Assembly (NCBI RefSeq): GCF_030540765.1
Contig: NZ_JAUOEL010000007.1
Location: 111,694-175,693 of the forward strand
Direction: 5' to 3'
Length of the DNA stretch: 64,000 nt
Source: Flavivirga jejuensis
GTDB taxonomy: Bacteria; Bacteroidota; Bacteroidia; Flavobacteriales; Flavobacteriaceae
The translations under genes were made by a program, and so were the position numbers. Positions 9,782 to 19,176 of the stretch are shown piece after piece. Under the pieces are notes generated by a model. That model saw nothing but the letters and a program-made list of their open reading frames with translations, ran no database searches and was not told the origin of the DNA. Every line of letters begins with the position of its first letter. Position 1 is the first letter of the stretch.

Positions 9782-11170
9782 ATGAAAAACCAGACCTACT
9801 ACTACCTATTAATTTTTGTCTTTATTCTTAATATATCATGTTACAATGACAGTGATGACGCAGACACTAATGGAGAATATGGCGCAGATATAGAAAATTT
9901 AGATGCTAATGGTTTACCAAAACTGGTTTTTAATGTTGATACACCTTTAATAACAAATAGCAACGCGTATACTATTGATGTTATAGAATGGGATATTCCA
10001 AATAATGGCACAGATGCTATAAAAACAACAGCAAATTTACAAGCTGCTATTGATTATGCACATGGTGAAGGCTTTGGAAAAGTGATATTACCAGAAGGTA
10101 TTTTTTTGGTAGGAGAAGAAGGCAACGACATTTATCAAGCGGGTATTGATATTTATGAAAATACCGAATTTGTATTTAGTGAAGGTGCTATTTTAAGGAT
10201 GGACACCAACAACAAATGGAATTATTGTGTGCTTAGACTAAATGGAGATAATATTATTGTACGTGATGGTACTATTATAGGAGATAAAGATACTCATGTA
10301 TTTACACCACGAGAAAGTGATGGAAAAACGGCTCATGATGAAGGTCATGGTATTTGTGTTTGGAGTAATAATAACGTCTTGGTTACAAACATGGAAATAT
10401 ACAGTGTTACTGGTGATGGTTCTTTGGTATTAGATTCTAACGATGTTACATTTACCAATAACGATATTTACGGTAACAGACGTCAAGGAATTTCTATAGT
10501 TGGTGGTGTACGAATTAAAATTACAGATAATGAAATACATCATATTAGCGGAACAGCTCCTCAATTTGGTATTGATATTGAAGGTCCTGGACGTATCGAT
10601 GAAGATATCTTAATTCAAAATAACTATTTTCATCACAATTCTGGTGGCGATATTGTAAATGCTAGTGGTGAAAATGTATATATACTAGATAATGTCATGG
10701 AACAAGGCGACAATAGCACGTATTTGGATGGTCCTATTGTGAGCTGGCATAAAACACATAACATTATTGCTAGAAATACCATTACTATGGTTACTGGATC
10801 TGCAAATGGACGATTAGGTTATATACAATATTCTAGTGGTGGAGACAAAGGTCATAATCGCGCCACCTATGTTCATGAAAATGTATGTAATAGTTGTGGT
10901 ATGTATATGTATGATAGTTCGGATGCCGATGTACGTCGCAATCAATTTTTAGGCTATTTTTTAGCCTTTAGCGACTTTCAAAATGCCATATTAATTGATA
11001 ATTTGGTAACATACTCAGAAGAACACACAAATCTTAGATATTGCTGGTCTTATCGTTTTAACAACGTTACGGGTCTTGCCAGTGGAAATTATTTGGGTGA
11101 TAATCTTGAAGAAATACCTTTATCTGAAACAGTACCCCATACATTACAATGCGTATTGGATGGTTGGTAA
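9782..11170 (+). CDS. Right-handed parallel beta-helix lipoprotein (pectate-lyase-like fold)
   Basis: The N-terminus is a lipoprotein signal with Cys20 (LNISC) followed by the acidic YNDSDDAD, which resembles the export signal of surface-exposed Bacteroidota lipoproteins. The body begins with a segment typical of pectate-lyase-superfamily beta-helices (LQAAIDYAHGEGFGKVILPE) and continues with Asn-rich helical rungs such as VTFTNNDIYGN, IKITDNEIHHI and ILIQNNYFHHN at spacings expected for solenoid turns. Polysaccharide lyases, GH28-type hydrolases and epimerases share this fold, and I see no catalytic signature that decides between them. The position after GH9, GH5 and GH16 genes suggests a role in polysaccharide breakdown. 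It has no T9SS tail, unlike its neighbours, consistent with membrane anchoring by lipid. The fold is fairly sure; the activity is unknown. Confidence 0.8.
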   Translation: MKNQTYYYLLIFVFILNISCYNDSDDADTNGEYGADIENLDANGLPKLVFNVDTPLITNSNAYTIDVIEWDIPNNGTDAIKTTANLQAAIDYAHGEGFGKVILPEGIFLVGEEGNDIYQAGIDIYENTEFVFSEGAILRMDTNNKWNYCVLRLNGDNIIVRDGTIIGDKDTHVFTPRESDGKTAHDEGHGICVWSNNNVLVTNMEIYSVTGDGSLVLDSNDVTFTNNDIYGNRRQGISIVGGVRIKITDNEIHHISGTAPQFGIDIEGPGRIDEDILIQNNYFHHNSGGDIVNASGENVYILDNVMEQGDNSTYLDGPIVSWHKTHNIIARNTITMVTGSANGRLGYIQYSSGGDKGHNRATYVHENVCNSCGMYMYDSSDADVRRNQFLGYFLAFSDFQNAILIDNLVTYSEEHTNLRYCWSYRFNNVTGLASGNYLGDNLEEIPLSETVPHTLQCVLDGW

Positions 11171-11183
11171 CACCATAAAAACC

Positions 11184-11262
11184 TAACTTTCAATCGTTTG
11201 TAATTCAGAGCAAAGCGAAGAATCTTTATTATTAATCTCTAAAGATTCTTCAGTCATACTTC
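11184..11262. repeat. Dispersed intergenic repeat (first copy)
   Basis: This stretch (TAACTTTCAAT start, GCGAAGAATCTTTAT core, AAAGATTCTTCAGTC end) closely matches 29972-30050. It contains an imperfect inverted repeat of AAGAATCTTT and AAAGATTCTT and could fold on itself. It lies just after the beta-helix lipoprotein gene. The remaining bases up to 11785 hold nothing supported apart from a doubtful 64-codon frame. Confidence 0.6.
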
Positions 11263-11785
11263 CCTGTCTGTGCCGATCAATCTCATTTCATCCGCTTGAT
11301 AATTTTTTTCTCGATCCTCATTAAGTTGTATTGATTTTTAATCATTTATGAACATAAAACATGAACACTTTTTCCTTTTTCTTTAATACTTAATATTTAC
11401 AGGTAATTTGATGTTATATGGACAAATAATAGTGAATACTTATTGAGTAAAGTCCTTTCATTTTCAATATTCAAAAAAATCTTTTTATGTCCCGTTTTAA
11501 AAGACTTTGGCACTTATTATTGGATGTTTTTTGTATGTACTAGGCGCTACATTTCATCCAAGAGTATCACCAATAAGCAAAAACAGGAATGCGAATCTAA
11601 ATAATCACCATGCCATTATAGATAACCTGCCTCAGCAACCACCAGAAATCAGTTTCAAAATTATTAAATCCCATAAAATACTTATTTCGTCCCTAATTTA
11701 ATTGATTTAAGCACTTTTTTTAGAACAACTTAAGTATACGTTATAAAATTACACAATATTATCTGTTATGCATTTTGGGAAAAAT

Positions 11786-11837
11786 TTGTCAGTTCAAATG
11801 ATTTCGACGAAAAAAGCTAAATCATTTGAACTGACAA
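11786..11837. repeat. Perfect 19-bp inverted repeat (REP-like hairpin)
   Basis: TTGTCAGTTCAAATGATTT (11786-11804) is exactly complementary to 11819-11837, with a 14-base loop. It is 68 bases upstream of the T9SS cargo gene at 11906. The GTCAGTTC...GAACTGAC ends resemble intergenic hairpins frequent in flavobacterial genomes. It could equally be an mRNA leader hairpin or an operator. Confidence 0.7.
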
Positions 11838-11905
11838 TTATTTTAACTAAGAACAACAGGTTAACACAAGTATAAAATAACCTAATTTATTAAAATTTAA
11901 AAACC

Positions 11906-12769
11906 ATGAAAAAAAAATTACGCAACGTATTATTATCAACATTAGCTTTATCTACTGGCATTGCTTTTTCTCAAACAATTGTTTTTGATTCCAATTCTAA
12001 TAATGGCACTGTCGTATCTGGACCAAGTGTTACTCAAACTATTGAAGATGGATCTCTATATGTTTTAACTGCTACTCATAGTCCCGATGGCAATCAACCT
12101 AACAGTGGAGCTGCGCTATGGGATCTTGAAACTGACGATCAGGCGTTTTTTTATGAAAGTCCACAATCAGGAGGAGGAAGTTGGGAGATTAGTTTAACAA
12201 AAGACGGGGCTTCGCAAACATTTACTTTAAATCAAATTGATTTTGTAAATTTTAATCAGTCATCATCACAAACGATACAATTTAAAGGCTTTAAAGACGG
12301 TAATGAGATTGTAATAGATACTACTGATGAAACACCAGCAGCCCCCAATAGCAATGGCGTCCCTGTTAGTTTTACTTTTACAACAAATAATGATAATAAT
12401 ACGAACCTTTCATCTTTTACTATAAGCACTCCAGATAATAATTTAAATACTCAACTCATTGATTTTCATAACATATCAATAACAATTCCTTCGGAAACTT
12501 TGAGTGTTGAGGAGGAAAAGGATAATGACAGTTTTAAAGTAACAGCTGCTCCTAACCCTACCACAGATAAAGTTACGATTAAGTTTAATAATGCGATTAC
12601 AACTGAAAATGAGTTTAATATATTAGATATGAACGGTCGTTTAATTAAATCTCAAAAATCGAATAAACTACAAGAAACAATTGATTTAAGCTCATTTAAA
12701 AGTGGAGTTTATTTTGTAAAAATTTCTAACGAAAAATATATAAAGACCCTGCGATTGATTAAAAAATAG
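11906..12769 (+). CDS. Small secreted protein with T9SS type A sorting tail
   Basis: The signal peptide ends at AFSQ (residue 23). The mature part (about 24-200) is Ser/Thr/Asn-rich and predicted to be beta-sheet; its pattern (SGAALWDLETDDQAFFYES, then SWEISLTKDG) I do not recognise as a named enzyme family. Residues about 205-287 are a T9SS type A tail (AAPNPTTDKVTIKF start, FNILDMNGRLIKS middle, LRLIKK end), so the protein is exported across the outer membrane and either released or attached. It stands alone between a long AT-rich leader with a strong hairpin and a MITE-like element. It may be an adhesin or carbohydrate-binding protein that accompanies the glycoside hydrolases upstream; that is inference from position only. 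Confidence 0.85.
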   Translation: MKKKLRNVLLSTLALSTGIAFSQTIVFDSNSNNGTVVSGPSVTQTIEDGSLYVLTATHSPDGNQPNSGAALWDLETDDQAFFYESPQSGGGSWEISLTKDGASQTFTLNQIDFVNFNQSSSQTIQFKGFKDGNEIVIDTTDETPAAPNSNGVPVSFTFTTNNDNNTNLSSFTISTPDNNLNTQLIDFHNISITIPSETLSVEEEKDNDSFKVTAAPNPTTDKVTIKFNNAITTENEFNILDMNGRLIKSQKSNKLQETIDLSSFKSGVYFVKISNEKYIKTLRLIKK

Positions 12770-12796
12770 TTTAAAAACATCCTAATAAAACCATGG

Positions 12797-12951
12797 GGCT
12801 GTCTAAAAAGTAAGGGATTTTGTCATCTCATGTTTGTATGTTTTCAAAAGGGTCTTGTCATTTGGAACGAAGTGAAGAATCTTATTTAAAATCAAAACTT
12901 TAAAACTAAGAGATTCTTCACTTCGTTCCGAATGGCATTTTTTAGACAGCC
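12797..12951. mobile_element. MITE-like element, copy 1 (155 bp)
   Basis: It is bounded by a 13-bp terminal inverted repeat, GGCTGTCTAAAAA (12797-12809) and its complement (12939-12951). Inside is a second perfect inverted repeat of 19 bp (12864-12882 with 12911-12929) containing the GAAGTGAAGAATCT motif. There is no coding capacity. The same ends bound 15720-16044, so this is a family of small non-autonomous elements. The right end extends outward as GAGGAGGCTGTC on the complementary strand, matching the left end of copy 2. No target-site duplication is evident. Confidence 0.65.
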
Positions 12952-13287
12952 TCCTCTTCTACCAAAATTTTAGTTATAAAAGTACGCAGTAAACGATATC
13001 CATAACTTTTATGTTTGTAGCAATATGTCTACTATAGAAATAACCGCAAAGACCCTATAAATAATTTCTTGAAACTAACATACGTGTGTACACATCTCAA
13101 TTAATTACTTTGTCATTGCTGAGAGGAATTCACTAGTCAAATAAATAAGCCTAATCTTTAGATATTTCTTTTCAATAAGTAGAATTTCCTATTTCTACAA
13201 ATCTATGTTCCATTAACATGAGTTAAAATATAGAGATCATATTGATGTTTTGTTTTGTACATAATGTGTTTTAGATATCAAGTAGAG

Positions 13288-13331
13288 ATTCCTGCCGTAG
13301 TTTATCTTAAGCGAAGACGAAAGGCAGGAAT
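13288..13331. repeat. Intergenic hairpin next to the histidine kinase 3' end
   Basis: ATTCCTGCC (13288-13296) pairs with GGCAGGAAT (13323-13331). It lies 42 bases beyond the stop of the kinase gene, which reads toward it, so it could act in transcript ending, though no T-run follows. The wider gap 12952-13287 is AT-rich; only a degenerate TTCTTGAAACT repeat core near 13068 stands out. Confidence 0.5.
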
Positions 13332-13373
13332 GACAAACAGCATACATACGTAGACTAATAAAAACATAAAAGA

Positions 13374-14792
13374 TTAACTAGATGTATCTTTCTTAGCATA
13401 TTTGATCAATAGTTCTTTTAACCGCTCTATTTCTATTGGTTTTGCTAAAAACTCATCAATTCCTGCAAGTTTAGCATTAACGATATCTTCTTCAAAAGCA
13501 CTTGCAGATACAGCTATTATTGGTGTGTTTTTATTTGCAAATTTCTTGGTTTCTTTAATGGCCTTAGTCGCCTGGTAACCATCCATATCTGGCATATAAA
13601 TATCCATGAATACCATATCGAAATCTAAAATTTTATATAATTCGACAGCTTCAATACCATTTTTCACAAAAGTACAATCGGCCCCTTGACGCTCTAATAA
13701 AAATTTAATAACCTTTTGATTCATACGGTTATCTTCTGCAACCAATACATTAAACTTATCTTGTAGTATCGGTTTTTGCTCAACTTTTTCTACTTTAATA
13801 TTTAATGTCCTTTTTAATTGTAAACTAAAATAAAAAGTAGATCCTTCATTTTCTTTACTTTCTAATTTTAACTCTCCACCCATTAATTTTACTAGTTGAT
13901 GCGAAATAGAAAGCCCTATACCGCCGCCTCTATAATCTCTCATCATGGAGGCATTATATGGGCTTGAAGCGCTATTAAAAACTCTTTTAACTTCTCTTTC
14001 TCGCATACCAATTCCAGTATCCTTAATGTAAAATGTTACTATCTGGTCGTCGTCAATACTAATAGTTTGGTCAACTATAATTTCTATTTTTCCCGAGTTA
14101 GTAAACTTAATGGCATTATTAATTAAATTGATTAATACTTGCTGAATCCTAGCCGAATCACCTAAAACAGAAAACGTATCTTTTTCTTCATATAAAAACT
14201 TAAAATCGAAGTCTAACCCTTTTTCCCAAGCTTGATATTCAAACACTTTAAAAAGATAAGACAAATCTAATTTTAAATCCATTGTTGATAAAGTCAAGTT
14301 AAGATCTCCAGTTTCAACATCTGCATTATCTGTAACCATATTTACTAATTGCAAAAGATGTTTTGATGAGTATTCTGCAATTTCAACTTGTGCTTTCTGA
14401 TCGTCATCAAGATTCGTTTGTTTTAACATATTCAGCATACCTAAAACAGTGCTAAGTGGCGTGCGAACCTCATAACTCATATTTGCTAAATAAATTGATT
14501 TATGTTCAACTAGTTTATCAGATTCTTCAAAACTTATTTTCAACGCATCAATTCGTCTATTCAAATTTGATTGTATCGTATCATTTTTTAACTGATTTTT
14601 AAAAAAATACTGCAATACCAGAACTTGTAATATGGTCAGAATAAATAAAAATAAAGCTACAGTTTCTAAAACGATTTTCTTCTCAAGAAAGAAATAGCCA
14701 ACCAATAAAATTGTAGCAATAGAGGTAAAGATAAAAAAAGACAATAGCCTTCTTCTTTTAATAGATTTATTTAAACGTAAGAAAAAACTCAT
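13374..14792 (-). CDS. Hybrid histidine kinase-like protein with Tyr in place of the phospho-accepting His
   Basis: The order is two transmembrane segments (about 17-35 and 42-63), a coiled linker, a dimerisation/phosphotransfer helix, a HATPase domain (about 205-330) and a C-terminal receiver domain (about 350-467). ATP-binding motifs look intact: N-box INLINNAIKF, DTGIGM, and GGGIGLSIS. The receiver keeps AEDN, the phosphorylatable Asp in FMDIYMPDMDG, and the conserved Lys in LAKPI. The H-box, normally SHEIRTP, reads MSYEVRTP here: residue 107 is Tyr, codon TAT at 14472-14474 on the minus strand, one base away from CAT. Classical autophosphorylation would therefore be lost, leaving ATP binding, phosphatase activity or receiver phosphorylation by another kinase. 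There is no periplasmic sensor domain and no DNA-binding domain. Its input and partner are unknown. Confidence 0.88.
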   Translation of the reverse strand: MSFFLRLNKSIKRRRLLSFFIFTSIATILLVGYFFLEKKIVLETVALFLFILTILQVLVLQYFFKNQLKNDTIQSNLNRRIDALKISFEESDKLVEHKSIYLANMSYEVRTPLSTVLGMLNMLKQTNLDDDQKAQVEIAEYSSKHLLQLVNMVTDNADVETGDLNLTLSTMDLKLDLSYLFKVFEYQAWEKGLDFDFKFLYEEKDTFSVLGDSARIQQVLINLINNAIKFTNSGKIEIIVDQTISIDDDQIVTFYIKDTGIGMREREVKRVFNSASSPYNASMMRDYRGGGIGLSISHQLVKLMGGELKLESKENEGSTFYFSLQLKRTLNIKVEKVEQKPILQDKFNVLVAEDNRMNQKVIKFLLERQGADCTFVKNGIEAVELYKILDFDMVFMDIYMPDMDGYQATKAIKETKKFANKNTPIIAVSASAFEEDIVNAKLAGIDEFLAKPIEIERLKELLIKYAKKDTSS

Positions 14793-14835
14793 TTTTTGTG
14801 CGTTTTAACAAAATTATTCAAATTATATCAAAACT

Positions 14836-15633
14836 TTATAATTCCTTGATTTTTATTTCTTTAAATTCTATCCCCTGTCCTTCTGCTTGCAAACCAATAT
14901 AACCTTCTGTTAGCCTTTTCCCTTCAACTTTAATTACTGAATTGTTTCTTTTAACAGTACCTCCTTCAATTTGTGGTTTTCTATATTGAAGGACTTCTTT
15001 ACCATTTACAATATGCGTAATTAGTGAATCTCTATAAACAATGATCTCTCCTTTAATCCACTCATCCCATTTATAAGTATTAGAAGATGATGATACGCAA
15101 TGCTGGGGAGTCATTTCATTATTTACGAAGAATTCTGCTGGTGAACACGTATTACCTGTTGGTCTGGGGATACCTTCTGTTTCTTCTGCTAAAATTTGAT
15201 ACTCTATAGAAATAGGCCAATTTTGTTCTTTAAGTATGGTTTCTGGGGCTTGAGAATGAAACATAACCCCACTGTTTCTATAAGTGTATGATGCCGCATC
15301 TGCCATCCATTGATCTGTAAATCTATATTCAAACTTTAAGTGATATGATGCGAATGGTTTATGATAAAACAAATAACCATAACGATCACCAAATTTAGTA
15401 TAACCATCATAATTGACTTGAATAACACCATCTTTTACCCGAAACGTATTGGCATAATTATCTCCAAGATCATGATGATAAAACTTAGGAATCCAACCAT
15501 TTAAGTTTTTACCATTAAAGATAGATACCCATTGCTTAACATCACTACTATTTATTTTTTCAGCTCTTTTTAAACCGTATGATGATATTCCTAAGATAAT
15601 TATTAATAACAGAGACTTTTTGAATTTTTTCAT
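14836..15633 (-). CDS. Exported DUF1080 / 3-keto-disaccharide hydrolase family protein
   Basis: The N-terminal hydrophobic segment (KKSLLLIIILGISSYGL) is a signal peptide. The rest matches the concanavalin-like DUF1080 fold: WVSIFNGKNLNGWIPKF near the start, FEYRFTDQWMADAA in the middle, NSGVMFHSQAPE, and the C-terminal GYIGLQAEGQGIEFKEIKI. Members of this family hydrolyse 3-keto-glycosides or bind carbohydrate, and they are common in marine and gut Bacteroidota. The length, 265 residues, fits a single-domain member. It follows the MITE-like copy 2 and precedes the kinase gene on the same strand with a 43-base gap, so the two may be co-transcribed. The family is well supported; enzymatic activity is not proven by sequence. 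Confidence 0.87.
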   Translation of the reverse strand: MKKFKKSLLLIIILGISSYGLKRAEKINSSDVKQWVSIFNGKNLNGWIPKFYHHDLGDNYANTFRVKDGVIQVNYDGYTKFGDRYGYLFYHKPFASYHLKFEYRFTDQWMADAASYTYRNSGVMFHSQAPETILKEQNWPISIEYQILAEETEGIPRPTGNTCSPAEFFVNNEMTPQHCVSSSSNTYKWDEWIKGEIIVYRDSLITHIVNGKEVLQYRKPQIEGGTVKRNNSVIKVEGKRLTEGYIGLQAEGQGIEFKEIKIKEL

Positions 15634-15719
15634 TTGTAGGGGGCGTTTAAATTATATAACGAATAATTGAAACAACTAATATACAGAATTACCAATTCAA
15701 ACTAAGTATAAAAAGAGGA

Positions 15720-16044
15720 GGCTGTCTAAAAAAGTGTTATTATGAATGCCATGAAGCAGCTCTAAAAATTTTAATATTTTGATAAGATTCTTCGCTTTGC
15801 CCTGATAACAAACGCTTTGCCCTGAATGACATTACCCCCGAACAAAATGAGATCGCTATGTCATTCTGAAGGCTATCGAAAACAAAATATATTTTGTTTG
15901 AAGATATAAGCAAAGCTTACGACAGAAGAGAATCTCTTAAATTTTAATGCTTTATTTTCAAGATTCTTCGACTCCGACAATTATCGGAATGCTCTGATGA
16001 CAAACACTTTGCTCTAACAAAGTTTATCATTTTTTTAGACAGCC
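15720..16044. mobile_element. MITE-like element, copy 2 (325 bp)
   Basis: The ends are GGCTGTCTAAAAAA (15720-15733) and its complement (16031-16044), the same terminal inverted repeat as 12797-12951. The interior differs from copy 1: it carries several GATTCTTCG segments and, at about 15867-15908, a block (GAAGGCTATCGAAAAC then AAAATATATTTTGTTT) that recurs at 29869-29908. There is no open reading frame of useful length. It may be a solo element with smaller repeats nested inside. Confidence 0.62.
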
Positions 16045-16078
16045 TGTTCTTTACAAAATTCGAGGGTTTACTAGAATA

Positions 16079-16939
16079 CTATAAGTTCTTAACATGAAAA
16101 GACACAAGTCCTTCAATAGGTCTTCTTTCAAAATTACCAACTGTGAACCCCATCTCTTGAGCTACAGATTTAATTTCATCTTGAGAAAAGTATGCAATAG
16201 AACCAGCAAAGTGTACTGGAACTGTTTTTAACTCCTCTTTGTGCTGCATAATCATATTAGCAGCAAATAATCGAATCCCTTTCTTTATAAGATTAATAGT
16301 ATATTCTGAATCTTTATGTAAAAACATAAATTCAGCAAAATTTGCTAAATACGCATTAGGGTTAGGCTGTTTATATAAATTATACTTTATATAATCAGAC
16401 TCCATGTTAAATTTACTTCCAAAAGCGATTTTAACATCTTCTGGCATGTTATTAAAATAATAGTCTCTAATTAATTGACGTCCATAATAATTACCAGAAG
16501 CATCATCCATAACAGAATACCCCAAAGAAACCACACGTTGTTCTAGCTGCTCTCCATTATAGTAACTACAATTAGATCCTGTTCCCAGAATACAAACTAC
16601 GGCCGCTTCTTTATCATGATTAATCGTTGAATAAACGGCAGCCATGGTATCTTCATTTACCTCAATATGCGCGTTTATAAATATGCCTTCTAACACGCTT
16701 TTTAAAAGTGCTACAGGCTTTTCTGTACCACAACCTGCACCATAAAAGAAAATATGAGTGACACTTTTCTTATGTTCTTTTAATAAATCGTTAGATTTAA
16801 TTATTTTTTTTAATTTTTTTTCTGGCAAAATAGCGGGATTAAGCCCTTTGGTACGTATTTTTTCCAGTAATTGATTTCCATTTCTATCTACTGCTATCCA
16901 ATCGGATTTTGTAGAACCACTATCAACAATTAAAATCAT
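16079..16939 (-). CDS. N-acetylglucosamine kinase-like protein, BadF/BadG ATPase family
   Basis: Predicted cytoplasmic sugar kinase of the ASKHA superfamily. The phosphate-1 loop is at the very N-terminus (ILIVDSGSTKSDWIAVD), adenosine and sugar-binding motifs follow (FFYGAGCGTEK, VCILGTGSNCSYY), and VHFAGSIAY is near the C-terminus. I chose the ATG at 16937-16939, not the upstream in-frame codon at 16963, because the P-loop starts directly after it and because the upstream stretch lies inside the gapA terminator. The length is then 286 residues, as usual for bacterial GlcNAc-kinase-like proteins. The neighbours gapA and pfkA fit a role feeding amino sugars into glycolysis, but the terminator between them suggests separate expression. 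Substrate specificity within this family is uncertain. Confidence 0.85.
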   Translation of the reverse strand: MILIVDSGSTKSDWIAVDRNGNQLLEKIRTKGLNPAILPEKKLKKIIKSNDLLKEHKKSVTHIFFYGAGCGTEKPVALLKSVLEGIFINAHIEVNEDTMAAVYSTINHDKEAAVVCILGTGSNCSYYNGEQLEQRVVSLGYSVMDDASGNYYGRQLIRDYYFNNMPEDVKIAFGSKFNMESDYIKYNLYKQPNPNAYLANFAEFMFLHKDSEYTINLIKKGIRLFAANMIMQHKEELKTVPVHFAGSIAYFSQDEIKSVAQEMGFTVGNFERRPIEGLVSFHVKNL

Positions 16940-16952
16940 AAATCTTTTAAAT

Positions 16953-16999
16953 AAAAAATCCACAGAATTACCTTATTTAATGCAAAGTAATTCTGTGGA
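16953..16999 (-). terminator. Rho-independent terminator of the pfkA-gapA operon
   Basis: On the minus strand a perfect 13-bp stem (TCCACAGAATTAC at 16999-16987 and its complement at 16971-16959) with a 15-base loop is followed by six T (16958-16953). It begins 13 bases after the gapA stop and overlaps the falsely extended N-terminus of the kinase gene. Confidence 0.9.
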
Positions 17000-17012
17000 C
17001 TAAATTAATACT

Positions 17013-19018
<2,006 letters not shown>

Positions 19019-19176
19019 CAAAATTTATTATTTACAGGTAAAATTAGTAAACAAAAGGCACATATCTATAGCATTTACCCTATTTTAATTTGAGTTGTTA
19101 AACTATAACGTTTGAGTTAATAAAAAAATTCATTTTATTACGAAAACAGCTATAAACAAAGCGAAAAAACAGCTAT

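Noticed and set aside
11507..11701. A 64-codon frame with a hydrophobic start
   Set aside because: It needs a TTG start, has no recognisable domain and lies in an AT-rich region with repeats. A degraded gene is possible but not supported.
1..12769. Polysaccharide utilisation locus of SusC/SusD type
   Set aside because: No TonB-dependent transporter or SusD-like gene is present; only secreted enzymes and binding proteins are seen.
16940..16963. Upstream in-frame start of the N-acetylglucosamine kinase-like gene
   Set aside because: It would translate part of the gapA terminator, and the conserved P-loop begins right after the ATG at 16939.
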